A DNA stretch of 50,351 nucleotides. It comes from Stutzerimonas stutzeri (lineage in GTDB: Bacteria > Pseudomonadota > Gammaproteobacteria > Pseudomonadales > Pseudomonadaceae). Position numbers and translations under genes: made by a program. The notes beneath the pieces are model-generated. The model saw nothing but the letters and a program-made list of their open reading frames with translations. It did not search any database and had not been told where the DNA came from. The stretch covers positions 1 to 50,351 of the forward strand of contig DDKB01000024.1 in the NCBI GenBank assembly GCA_002339675.1, in the 5' to 3' direction. Below, in pieces: positions 14,545-22,075 of this stretch. Position 1 is the first letter of the stretch. Every line of letters starts with the position of its first letter.

Positions 14545-15630
14545 ATGAACATGCCTGGATTCAGGAAAGTACTGGCAGGGTTATTGAGTGGTATCGGTCT
14601 GGCAGCAGCCATCACCGCATACGCCGACGAGCCGCTCAAGGTCGGCTTCGTCTACACCGGTCCGATTGGCGACCACGGTTGGACATATCAACACGAGCAG
14701 GGCCGTAAGGCGTTGGAGCAGGCGCTGGGCGAGAAAGTCCAGACCACCTACGTCGAAAACGTTGCCGATGGCGCGGACTCCGAACGGGTGATCCGCAACA
14801 TGGCAAAAAGCGGCTACGACCTGATCTTCGGCACCTCGTTTGGCTACATGAACCCGATGGCCAACGTGGCCAAGCAATTCCCCAAGACCGCGTTCGAACA
14901 CGCCACTGGCTACAAGCGCAGCACGAACCTCGGCACCTACCTGTCGACCTCGTACGAAGGGCGCTACGTGGCCGGCTACCTGGCCGCGAAAATGACCAAG
15001 AGCAAGACCGTCGGTTATGTCGCGTCCTTTCCGATTCCTGAGGTTATCCGCGACATCAATGCTATTCAGGTCGCGTTGAACAAGTACAACCCAGGGGCGG
15101 TGGTTAAAGTGGTGTGGCTGAACACCTGGTTCGATCCCGGCAAGGAATCCGACGCCACCAACACGCTTATCGACCAGGGCGCCGATGTGATCTTCCAGCA
15201 CACCGCCAGCCCAGCACCGATTCAGGCAGCCGAGCGCCGCGGGGTGTACTCGGTGGGCTATGCCTCCAACATGGCCAGCTTCGGCCCCAAGTCGGTAATT
15301 ACCTCCATCGAATACAACTGGGCGCCGTTCTACATCCGCACTACTGAGTCTGTACTGAACGGCACTTGGAAATCGGCTGACTACTGGGGTGGGCTGGCCG
15401 ATGACGCCCTGACCATGCCGATCAGCGATATCGTTCCCGCTGAATTTAAGGCCGAGGCGCAGCAGATCATTGCCTCGATCAAGAGCGGCACGTTCCACCC
15501 CTTCGATGGCCCGGTTGCCGACCAATCCGGCAAGGTCAGAATTGCGCCAGGAGCCACGGCCAGCAATGCGGATCTGGCAGGTATGGACTACTACGTCCAG
15601 GGCATCGCTGCGGAGTTTCCGAAGCAGTAA
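14545..15630 (+). CDS. BMP-family ABC transporter substrate-binding protein
   Basis: Periplasmic binding protein, 361 aa, preferred start 14545 (GGGGAG about ten bases upstream; an in-frame ATG at 14527 precedes that site). Signal peptide with hydrophobic core LAGLLSGIGLAAAITA and cleavage after AYA. The mature part shows the Bmp/Med pattern (LKVGFVYTGPIGDHGWTYQHEQG, DLIFGTSFGYM, GVYSVGYASNMA). Family members bind nucleosides, purines and related compounds. There is no Cys lipobox at the cleavage site. No cognate permease or ATPase gene is in the window: the next DNA is a degraded acyl-CoA synthetase, so the gene is orphaned or serves a transporter encoded elsewhere. A purine or methylxanthine ligand is inferred from context. 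Confidence 0.85.
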   Translation: MNMPGFRKVLAGLLSGIGLAAAITAYADEPLKVGFVYTGPIGDHGWTYQHEQGRKALEQALGEKVQTTYVENVADGADSERVIRNMAKSGYDLIFGTSFGYMNPMANVAKQFPKTAFEHATGYKRSTNLGTYLSTSYEGRYVAGYLAAKMTKSKTVGYVASFPIPEVIRDINAIQVALNKYNPGAVVKVVWLNTWFDPGKESDATNTLIDQGADVIFQHTASPAPIQAAERRGVYSVGYASNMASFGPKSVITSIEYNWAPFYIRTTESVLNGTWKSADYWGGLADDALTMPISDIVPAEFKAEAQQIIASIKSGTFHPFDGPVADQSGKVRIAPGATASNADLAGMDYYVQGIAAEFPKQ

Positions 15631-15639
15631 CGTTGCGGG

Positions 15640-15666
15640 CCCCGCTCGCTAACCGGGCGAGCGGGG
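15640..15666 (+). terminator. Possible terminator hairpin after the binding-protein gene
   Basis: CCCCGCTCG and CGAGCGGGG form a perfect 9-bp stem over a 9-base loop, 9 bp after the stop codon. No T-run follows, so this is a hairpin of uncertain terminator strength. Confidence 0.5.
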
Positions 15667-15739
15667 TGGCTGAATACCTGAAACGGATCGACATCCTCGA
15701 TCCGCCTGTGCCGCTCCTGTGCAACAACACCTAAGAAGC

Positions 15740-16105
15740 TCAGGCAAGCAACTGTCTTTTCAACACCTTGCCCACAGAGCTGCGGGGCAGGGCCTCAAGC
15801 ATGTGCACAGACTTCACGCATTTGAAGCCCGCCAATCGCTGGCGGCATGCCTCGACAATCGAGGCCTCGTCGGTAGCGCCTGGTTGGGTCGCGACCACAA
15901 ATGCGATCGGCACCTCGCCCCAGCGCTCGTCGGCCTTGCCCACCACGGCAACCTCGGCCACGCCGGGCAGCGACGCGATCACCGCCTCCAGTTCTGCGGG
16001 ATAGATGTTTTCGCCACCGCTGATGATCATGTCCTTTAAGCGATCCACCACGTAGAGGAAGCCCTGTTCGTCCAGACGGCCAATGTCGCCGGTTCTGTAC
16101 CACGT
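15740..16105 (-). pseudogene. 3' remnant of an acyl-CoA synthetase (AMP-binding) gene
   Basis: Only the C-terminal part of an acyl/aryl-CoA ligase remains: TWYRTGDIGRLDEQG, then the hinge and core DRLKDMIISGGENIYPAELE and the C-terminal lysine segment SSVGKVLKRQLLA with a normal stop. The N-terminal about 400 residues with the AMP-binding P-loop are missing. Homology stops sharply at about 16105, exactly where the stop codon of the next small gene begins, so this is a recombination junction. The remnant cannot be an active enzyme. Confidence 0.85.
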
Positions 16106-16362
16106 CAGTGTTTTCCACCGGTGTGCTCGTCATCCTCTTCGCCATCTGCACGAGTCTTCGTTTTCAGCTGCGAGAGCGCCTGCTCATTGATGATGGGTAG
16201 AACGCCTTGCTCGGTGTCGACTACCCACATCTGCTGCTGCTCGCAGTAATACCCAGGTAGTTGGTCTTCGCCTGTACGAAGTGTGCTGGCACTTGCCAGG
16301 AAGGGCGAAATGTTCGCATGACGATGGCGGGCGCGCGCGTCCCTATCGGTGGTGTTTTCCAT
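16105..16362 (-). CDS. Small hypothetical protein near the integrase
   Basis: 85 aa, acidic C-terminus (ADGEEDDEHTGG), central segment QLPGYYCEQQQMWVVDTEQG. No recognised domain, no signal peptide or membrane segment. The ribosome site is weak. Its end coincides with the breakpoint of the acyl-CoA synthetase remnant, so its last residues and stop may have been created by the junction. Such small genes often travel with the integrase end of Pseudomonas islands; function unknown. Confidence 0.5.
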   Translation of the reverse strand: MENTTDRDARARHRHANISPFLASASTLRTGEDQLPGYYCEQQQMWVVDTEQGVLPIINEQALSQLKTKTRADGEEDDEHTGGKH

Positions 16363-16780
16363 GCATCAAGTCCATTTAGATCGGTTTGGTGTGCAGATTG
16401 ATACTACTTTGCCATCAATGACCGAACAACATAGTTTCCGCATGCTGGTGGGCGGTCGTAGCATGCTTACATCAAAGATTCGCTACTAAAAAATAAGGTT
16501 CCGCTCGCGACGACGGCAAGCAGTCAGGTTGCTTGATCTGGTAGTCGCCTGATCCACTTGCGATTTGCGTTTGCGACCTTCCTGGTAAGGCTGACAGAGC
16601 CGGTATGAGCGCCGACGCAGAGAACATCGAATCGGTGCGTTGGCGAGGCAGTAACAAAGCCCTCATAGAGCCAGCCGAGCAGGTCATCAAATAGGCCGTC
16701 ATTCACTAGGACTGAATCGGCCCTAACAGTCCGCTATTGGCCGGAAGCAGTCGTCTAAAACGTACTTGTTCCGTCTGTCA
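16363..16780. other. Non-coding stretch between small gene and integrase
   Basis: 418 bp in which I see no convincing gene. Short open frames (about 16472-16706, minus) have no recognisable domain and no ribosome site. It may be degraded mobile-element DNA; no terminal inverted repeats were found. Confidence 0.4.
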
Positions 16781-18049
16781 TTATTGAGCGGCAGCATTCG
16801 ATGTAGCTAGTGCTGCCTTCTTCCATGCATCCAGCATGTCAGCCCATTTCTGCATCATTTCTGCCCGATCACTTAGGTACTCAGCATGGTTGTAGGTGCG
16901 GCGAACTGCATTGGGTTCGATGTGGGCGAGCTGCCTTTCGATCCAGTCAGCTGAGAAGCCCATTTCATTCAGTCGGGTACTGCCTGTCGTGCGCGTGGCA
17001 TGCGGGCTGTACTTGCCGGCCCAGCCCAAGACGTTAAGCATCTGGCGAAATGATGCGGAAACCATTGGCCGAGTACGTACGTCTCGGTGCGGAAAGACAT
17101 GGGTGTATTTTCCGGTAATGGCATGAAGGCCTCGCAGCATTTCTACCGCTTGCTGGGGCAGGGGATTCGTATGCTCCTTGCGCTTTTTCATCCGCTCGGC
17201 AGGGATTTTCCAAAGCGCCTTTTCTAGGTCGAATTCCGACCATTGAGCTTCTACTGCTTCGCTTGGGCGGCACAGAGTCAGCCACATAAGGCGGAACGCG
17301 CAGAGCGTTTCGTGGCGCCCGCCGTGGGATTCGACATCGTGCAGTAGCTGGCCAATTTCATCTGTGGATAGTGGGCGCTTGTGCTGCGTCTTGTTGGCTG
17401 GGAGCGCTTTGCGAACCGGATGCACAGGGTCGCTGGTGGCGCGCAGCGTCGAGATCGCCAATTCGAACACGCCAGTCATGGTTCGCTTTGCCTCAGCGGC
17501 AACGGACGGCCCATTGTCCTGGGCTGCTCCTTTGAGCACCTCAAGAATGTGGGCGGGGGTGATGGCCTTGATCGGCTGGCTGCCGATCTTTGGAAAGACA
17601 ACTCGCTCCAGCATTCTGAGTCGCCTGGATTTTGTGATGTCCTCCCAATCCTTCAGAGCCAACCACTCTTTCGCGACCGCTTCAAAGGTGATGGCCTTTT
17701 CGTAGTCGCGTTTGACTCGCTCTTGCTGGCGGTGATGGGCTGGATTGATGCCTTGTACGACCAGTGAGCGTGCTTTGATGCGCTCTTCTCTGGCTTCCGA
17801 AAGAGTAAATCGACGCCCTTTGCGGCGGTCCTCCGTCTGCTCAGGCGTTTCGCCCTTTGGAGCGATCACGTAATCCCCGATGGCGAACACGCTTTCTTTC
17901 TTGGCACCAGCGTCGCTTAGCTCGAATCTATAGCGCCATGCCTTGACCCCGTTGGGCTTCACCTCAAGGTAGAGCCCATTTCCGTCAGTCATTTTGTAGG
18001 GCTTTTCCTTCGGCTTTGCGGTACGGCACGCAGTGTCAGTAAGCGGCAT
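16781..18049 (-). CDS. P4-type tyrosine recombinase (island integrase)
   Basis: Site-specific recombinase, 422 aa, normal family length; start at 18049 with AAAGGAG upstream. N-terminal DUF4102 arm-binding domain (MPLTDTACRTAKPKEKPYKMTDGNGLYLEVKPNG), a core-binding domain (about 115-210) and a C-terminal catalytic domain: Arg in LTLCRPSEA (about 260), Lys in KKRKEH, HATR box (SPHATRTTGS, about 348), His in LAHIEPN, nucleophile Tyr in TYNHAEY (about 385). The set is complete, so it should be active. Its 5' end faces the ychF terminator, which puts the attachment site in about 18060-18170 and marks this as the right end of the island. No excisionase gene is seen near it. Confidence 0.92.
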   Translation of the reverse strand: MPLTDTACRTAKPKEKPYKMTDGNGLYLEVKPNGVKAWRYRFELSDAGAKKESVFAIGDYVIAPKGETPEQTEDRRKGRRFTLSEAREERIKARSLVVQGINPAHHRQQERVKRDYEKAITFEAVAKEWLALKDWEDITKSRRLRMLERVVFPKIGSQPIKAITPAHILEVLKGAAQDNGPSVAAEAKRTMTGVFELAISTLRATSDPVHPVRKALPANKTQHKRPLSTDEIGQLLHDVESHGGRHETLCAFRLMWLTLCRPSEAVEAQWSEFDLEKALWKIPAERMKKRKEHTNPLPQQAVEMLRGLHAITGKYTHVFPHRDVRTRPMVSASFRQMLNVLGWAGKYSPHATRTTGSTRLNEMGFSADWIERQLAHIEPNAVRRTYNHAEYLSDRAEMMQKWADMLDAWKKAALATSNAAAQ

Positions 18050-18067
18050 GACTGCTCCTTTCTAGCT

Positions 18068-18122
18068 GTACCCGGTTAATGGGGTGGGTACGTTTTCGCT
18101 GTACCCGGTAGCGTACCCGGTT
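18068..18122. repeat. Three GTACCCGGT repeats beside the integrase, candidate att arm sites
   Basis: GTACCCGGTT at 18068, GTACCCGGTA at 18101 and GTACCCGGTT at 18113, with an inverted GGGTAC at 18086-18091 between them. Their position, 19-73 bp upstream of the integrase start, fits arm-type integrase or excisionase binding sites that would also control integrase transcription. The crossover core itself cannot be fixed from one end. Confidence 0.55.
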
Positions 18123-18160
18123 GTTCAGTAGATCGCATAGAGGTTTGATGGACGCTGCTG

Positions 18161-18201
18161 GATAAGAAAAACCCCTTGAGGCGGCATTCCTCAAGGGGTT
18201 T
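18161..18201 (-). terminator. Rho-independent terminator of the ychF transcript
   Basis: Read on the minus strand: AAACCCCTTGAG, 9-base loop, CTCAAGGGGTTT, then TTCTT. It is a perfect 12-bp stem located 38 bp after the ychF stop. A second small inverted repeat, AGATCC/GGATCT, lies between it and ychF. It marks the last clearly chromosomal element before the island. Confidence 0.85.
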
Positions 18202-18238
18202 AGTGTCCATTAAGATCCGAGAGGATCTAAGTTTCTGT

Positions 18239-19339
18239 TCAGACGTTGAAACGGAAGTGCATCACGTCGCCGTCTTTGATGATGTATTCCTTGCCTTCCA
18301 GGCGCCATTTCCCGGCTTCCTTGGCCCCGGCTTCGCCTTTGTACTGAATGAAGTCGTTATAGGCGATCACTTCGGCGCGGATAAAGCCTTTCTCGAAATC
18401 GGTGTGGATCACGCCGGCGCCCTGGGGGGCGGTGGCGCCGATCTTCACGGTCCAGGCGCGGACCTCCTTTACGCCTGCGGTGAAGTAGGTCTGCAGATTA
18501 AGCAGTTCGTAACCGGCACGAATCACGCGGTTCAAGCCAGGTTCTTCAAGGCCGAGCGATTCAAGGAACATGTCTTTTTCCTCGCCATCGTCCAGCTCGG
18601 CGATCTCCGCTTCGATCTTGTTGCACACCGGCACCACGACGGCGCCTTCTTCGGCTGCGATGGCGTTTACCACGTCCAGATGCGGGTTGTTCTCGAAACC
18701 GTCTTCGGCCACGTTGGCGATATACATCACCGGCTTGCTGGTCAGCAGGTGGAATCCCTTGGCCAGTTGCATCTCGTCCTCACCCAGCTTCTTCAGCAGC
18801 GTGCGGGCCGGCTTGCCTTCGGTGAAGTGGGGGATCAGCTTTTCCAATAGCGCTTTCTGCGCGACGGCTTCCTTGTCGCCACCCTTGGCGTTACGCGTGA
18901 CGCGCTGCAGTTGCTTTTCGCAGCTGTCGAGGTCGGCAAAGATCAGCTCGAGTTCGATGATTTCGATGTCGCGCTTGGGGTCGACCGAGTTGGAGACATG
19001 GATGACGTTCTCGTCTTCGAAGCACCGCACGACGTGGGCGATCGCGTCAGTTTCACGGATGTTGGCTAGAAACTTGTTGCCCAGGCCTTCGCCCTTGGAG
19101 GCACCTTCAACAAGGCCGGCGATGTCGACGAACTCCATGGTGGTCGGCAGGATTCGCTCCGGCTTGACGATCTCGGCCAAGGCCTGCAAGCGCGGATCGG
19201 GCATCGGTACGATGCCGCTGTTCGGCTCGATGGTGCAGAAGGGAAAGTTTTCCGCAGCGATGCCGGATCTGGTCAGCGCGTTGAACAGGGTGGATTTGCC
19301 GACGTTGGGCAGGCCGACGATGCCGCAATTGAATCCCAT
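18239..19339 (-). CDS. ychF: Redox/ribosome-associated ATPase YchF (OLA1)
   Basis: 366 aa from the ATG at 19339 (MGFNCGIVGLPNVGKST). Obg-related TRAFAC P-loop protein: G1 GLPNVGKST at 8-16, G3 DIAGLVEGAS, and NVAE in place of the NKxD guanine motif, the change that makes YchF prefer ATP. C-terminal TGS domain (RAWTVKIGATAPQGAG ... DFIQYKGEAGAKEAGKWRLEGKEYIIKDGD). Family members bind ribosomes and modulate translation under stress. Followed in the same direction after pth, as in other Pseudomonas. Complete and normal length (family about 363). Confidence 0.96.
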   Translation of the reverse strand: MGFNCGIVGLPNVGKSTLFNALTRSGIAAENFPFCTIEPNSGIVPMPDPRLQALAEIVKPERILPTTMEFVDIAGLVEGASKGEGLGNKFLANIRETDAIAHVVRCFEDENVIHVSNSVDPKRDIEIIELELIFADLDSCEKQLQRVTRNAKGGDKEAVAQKALLEKLIPHFTEGKPARTLLKKLGEDEMQLAKGFHLLTSKPVMYIANVAEDGFENNPHLDVVNAIAAEEGAVVVPVCNKIEAEIAELDDGEEKDMFLESLGLEEPGLNRVIRAGYELLNLQTYFTAGVKEVRAWTVKIGATAPQGAGVIHTDFEKGFIRAEVIAYNDFIQYKGEAGAKEAGKWRLEGKEYIIKDGDVMHFRFNV

Positions 19340-19472
19340 GTGTCTTGCCTCGGTATTGGCTGGCAGCGGGTGCGCTACCGGCGTTGCCAAACTGCGTTAA
19401 ACGACGTCGCGATGCGCTGGGGTGCAGGCTCGAGTTGCCGTTGCCTTGTCGTTGCGTGCCTGCGCAGCCTGA

Positions 19473-20057
19473 TCAGGCCTTCTGGCTGTGCAGCCGCTGC
19501 ATGGCGCGTGTCCAGTCGCCGGCCAGGATTTCCGGCAGTACCTCAAGGGCGAAGTCGATGCTGGCGTCGAGCAGCTGCCGTTCGGCTTGCGGCGCGCGGC
19601 CCAGCACGTAGCCCGTGACCAGGCTGCTGTGCCCGGGATGGCCAATGCCTAGGCGCAGGCGATGGAAATTGTTCTGATTGCCGAGCCGGGCGATGATGTC
19701 GCGCAGCCCGTTGTGCCCGCCGTGACCGCCGCCCAGCTTGAGCTTGGCGACGCCGGGAGGCATATCGAGTTCATCGTGGGCGACCAGGATGGCCTCGGGG
19801 GGAATACGGAAAAATCCGGCCAGTGCCGCCACCGCTTGACCGCTGCGGTTCATGAAGGTGGTGGGGATCAGCAGGCGGACATCTTCGCCCTGGTGGCGAA
19901 ACTTGCCGACCAGCCCGAAGTATTTGCGATCTACGCTGAGGTCGACGCCCTTATGGGCAGCCAGACGCTCAACGAAAAGGGCCCCTGCGTTATGCCGGGT
20001 CTGGTCGTATTCAGGGCCTGGATTACCCAGGCCGACGATCAGTTTAACGGCAGTCAC
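19473..20057 (-). CDS. pth: Peptidyl-tRNA hydrolase
   Basis: 194 aa, GTG start at 20057 with AAGG upstream. Releases tRNA from peptidyl-tRNA dropped by ribosomes. Active-site features are present: GLGNPGPEYDQTRHNAG with the catalytic His, FMNRSGQAV with the conserved Asn, and the GGHGGHNGLRD loop. It follows rplY by 34 bp in the same direction, so rplY-pth probably form an operon that may run into ychF (133 bp gap). Confidence 0.96.
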   Translation of the reverse strand: MTAVKLIVGLGNPGPEYDQTRHNAGALFVERLAAHKGVDLSVDRKYFGLVGKFRHQGEDVRLLIPTTFMNRSGQAVAALAGFFRIPPEAILVAHDELDMPPGVAKLKLGGGHGGHNGLRDIIARLGNQNNFHRLRLGIGHPGHSSLVTGYVLGRAPQAERQLLDASIDFALEVLPEILAGDWTRAMQRLHSQKA

Positions 20058-20091
20058 GACAGAGGCCCTTCCTCAGGTGATGACGAGTGGA

Positions 20092-20709
20092 TTACTCGGC
20101 AGCGCCTTCTTCTTTCGGAGTGTCATCCTTGCTCACGCGAGGTGCGTGAACGTTGGCAACCGGCAGGTCACTGCCGTGTGCCAGGGCGACCAGCTCAACG
20201 CCTTTCGGCAGCTTGATGTCGGTCATGTGCAGCACCTGGCCGACTTCAACGTTGGCCATGTCGACCTCGATGAACTCCGGCAGATCCTGCGGCATGCAGG
20301 ACACTTCCACTTCGTTGATGTTGTGCAGGATTTCGCCACCCTGCTGCTTCACACCAACCGAGGTCTCCTGGTTGATGAAGTGCAGCGGAACGGTAGCGGT
20401 CAGCTTGTGGCCGGCAACGACGCGAACGAAGTCGGCGTGCAGGACGAAGCTCTTGGCCGGATGACGCTGCAGTGCCTTGATCAGAACGGATTCGTTCTGG
20501 CCATCGACATTCAGGGTCAGCACGTGGCTGAAGGAGGCTTCGTTTTCCAGCATCTTGGCCAGGTCTTTGGCCAGCAGGCTGATGGACTGCGGGGCTTTGT
20601 CGCCGCCGTAGATCACGGCCGGGACGAGGCTGGCGTTACGACGCAGGCGGCGGCTCGCACCTTTCCCCAGGTCGGAACGCACTTGGGCATTCAGAGTGAA
20701 ATCAGTCAT
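20092..20709 (-). CDS. rplY: 50S ribosomal protein L25, CTC form
   Basis: 205 aa from the ATG at 20709. The N-terminal L25 domain (FTLNAQVRSDLGKGASRRLRR, VPAVIYGG) binds 5S rRNA. The extended C-terminal CTC/TL5 domain (about 95-190) makes it twice as long as the E. coli protein, as is normal in pseudomonads. Acidic tail. It lies between the prs terminator and pth on the minus strand. Confidence 0.96.
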   Translation of the reverse strand: MTDFTLNAQVRSDLGKGASRRLRRNASLVPAVIYGGDKAPQSISLLAKDLAKMLENEASFSHVLTLNVDGQNESVLIKALQRHPAKSFVLHADFVRVVAGHKLTATVPLHFINQETSVGVKQQGGEILHNINEVEVSCMPQDLPEFIEVDMANVEVGQVLHMTDIKLPKGVELVALAHGSDLPVANVHAPRVSKDDTPKEEGAAE

Positions 20710-20773
20710 TGTGTTTCTCCAGGATAACAACGCACCCGAAACGCTCGCGACCAGCGCTACCGGGCGGTTGGGC

Positions 20774-20797
20774 AAAAAGCCCCGCACGAGGCGGGGC
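20774..20797 (-). terminator. Terminator after prs
   Basis: GCCCCGC, 5-base loop, GCGGGGC, followed on the minus strand by TTTTT. It separates prs from rplY, whose start is 65 bp further on. Confidence 0.85.
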
Positions 20798-20833
20798 ACA
20801 TTTTCGTTCTGCGCGACGGGCTGAGCTTGCGGC

Positions 20834-21775
20834 TTAGCGGAACATCGCGCTGATCGATTCAGCATTGCTGATGCGGCGAACCGCCTCAGCCACCATTGGC
20901 GCGATGTCCAGCTGGCGAATACGGGTACAGGCTTGCGCCGCTGCGGACAGCGGAATGGTATTGGTCACGACCAGCTCATCGAGAACCGAGCCTTCGATGT
21001 TCTCGATGGCGCGGCCGGACAGGATCGGGTGCGTGCAATACGCGAAGACCTTGGCAGCGCCATGATCTTTCAGTGCAGTAGCGGCGTGACACAGCGTGCC
21101 GGCGGTATCGACCATGTCGTCGACGAGGATGCAGGTACGACCTTCGATATCACCAATGATGTGCATCACCTCAGACTGGTTGGCCTTCGGGCGACGCTTG
21201 TCGATGATCGCCAGGTCCACACCCAGCGACTTGGCGACGGCACGAGCACGCACCACGCCACCAATATCGGGGGAGACGATCATCAAGTTTTCGAAGCGCT
21301 GGGCCTGGATGTCATCGACCAGGACCGGCGAGCCGTAGATGTTGTCCACGGGCATGTCGAAGAAGCCCTGGATCTGGTCGGCGTGCAGGTCGACGGTAAG
21401 CACCCGGTTGACACCCACCACATCGAGCATGTCGGCCACGACCTTGGCACTGATCGGTACCCGTGCGGAGCGCGGACGGCGATCCTGGCGGGCGTAACCA
21501 AAGTAAGGAATGACAGCAGTGATGCGGGTGGCTGAGGAGCGGCGGAAGGCATCGGCCATCACCACCAGTTCCATCAGGTTGTCATTGGTGGGGGCACAGG
21601 TCGGTTGAATCAGGAAGACGTCCTTGCCGCGAACGTTTTCGTTGATCTCGACACTGATTTCGCCGTCGGAAAACTTACCGACGTAGGCATCACCGAGGGG
21701 GATATGCAGCTGACGTACAACACGCCGGGCCAGGTCGGGGTTGGCGTTCCCCGTGAAGACCATCATCTTGGACAC
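20834..21775 (-). CDS. prs: Ribose-phosphate pyrophosphokinase (PRPP synthase)
   Basis: 313 aa, GTG start (VSKMMVFTGNANP as read, first residue Met in vivo) with AGG nine bases upstream. Makes PRPP from ribose 5-phosphate and ATP for purine, pyrimidine, His, Trp and NAD synthesis. ATP flexible loop PYFGYARQDRRPRS, divalent-metal/PP site VDLHADQIQGFF, PRPP loop CILVDDMVDTAGTL. Complete. It lies 83 bp after a tRNA-Gln gene, with an intrinsic terminator between them. Confidence 0.97.
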   Translation of the reverse strand: MSKMMVFTGNANPDLARRVVRQLHIPLGDAYVGKFSDGEISVEINENVRGKDVFLIQPTCAPTNDNLMELVVMADAFRRSSATRITAVIPYFGYARQDRRPRSARVPISAKVVADMLDVVGVNRVLTVDLHADQIQGFFDMPVDNIYGSPVLVDDIQAQRFENLMIVSPDIGGVVRARAVAKSLGVDLAIIDKRRPKANQSEVMHIIGDIEGRTCILVDDMVDTAGTLCHAATALKDHGAAKVFAYCTHPILSGRAIENIEGSVLDELVVTNTIPLSAAAQACTRIRQLDIAPMVAEAVRRISNAESISAMFR

Positions 21776-21804
21776 GCGCAGTACCTGCCTGAGGGTGGAT
21801 CCGA

Positions 21805-21847
21805 TGAAACAAAAAGCTGTTCAAAAGGCCAGGCGTCTTGAACAGCT
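21805..21847 (-). terminator. Terminator after the tRNA-Gln pair, in the prs leader
   Basis: On the minus strand AGCTGTTCAA, 13-base loop, TTGAACAGCT, then TTTTGTTT: a perfect 10-bp stem with T-rich tail. It begins 11 bp after the tRNA-Gln 3' end and finishes only about 30 bp before the prs start codon. Confidence 0.8.
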
Positions 21848-21858
21848 CTCGTAGTATT

Positions 21859-21933
21859 TGGCAGGGGCGGCTGGATTCGAACCAACGCATGGCAGGATCA
21901 AAACCTGCTGCCTTACCGCTTGGCGACGCCCCT
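21859..21933 (-). tRNA. tRNA-Gln (TTG anticodon), distal copy
   Basis: 75 nt including encoded CCA. The acceptor stem AGGGGCG pairs with CGCCCCT, the anticodon loop reads TTTTGAT (anticodon TTG) and the T-loop is GGTTCGAATCC. Identical to the copy at 21983-22057. Confidence 0.95.
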
Positions 21934-21982
21934 GTAGATGCAATCTGAATGTACCGGCTGTTGTACCAACCCAGAGGGGTTA

Positions 21983-22057
21983 TGGCAGGGGCGGCTGGAT
22001 TCGAACCAACGCATGGCAGGATCAAAACCTGCTGCCTTACCGCTTGGCGACGCCCCT
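21983..22057 (-). tRNA. tRNA-Gln (TTG anticodon), proximal copy
   Basis: Same 75 bases as the tRNA-Gln at 21859-21933, 49 bp upstream of it and 18 bp after the ispE stop. Probably co-transcribed with ispE or from a promoter inside it. Confidence 0.95.
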
Positions 22058-22075
22058 GTAACGTACAACCCGTTG

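Noticed and set aside
16472..16706. Short frames between the small gene and the integrase
   Set aside because: No domain, no ribosome site and no terminal repeats; possibly decayed transposon DNA but not supportable.
18050..18238. tRNA gene as integration site next to the integrase
   Set aside because: Both strands were read for an acceptor stem, T-loop and CCA; none was found. Only the repeats and the ychF terminator are present.
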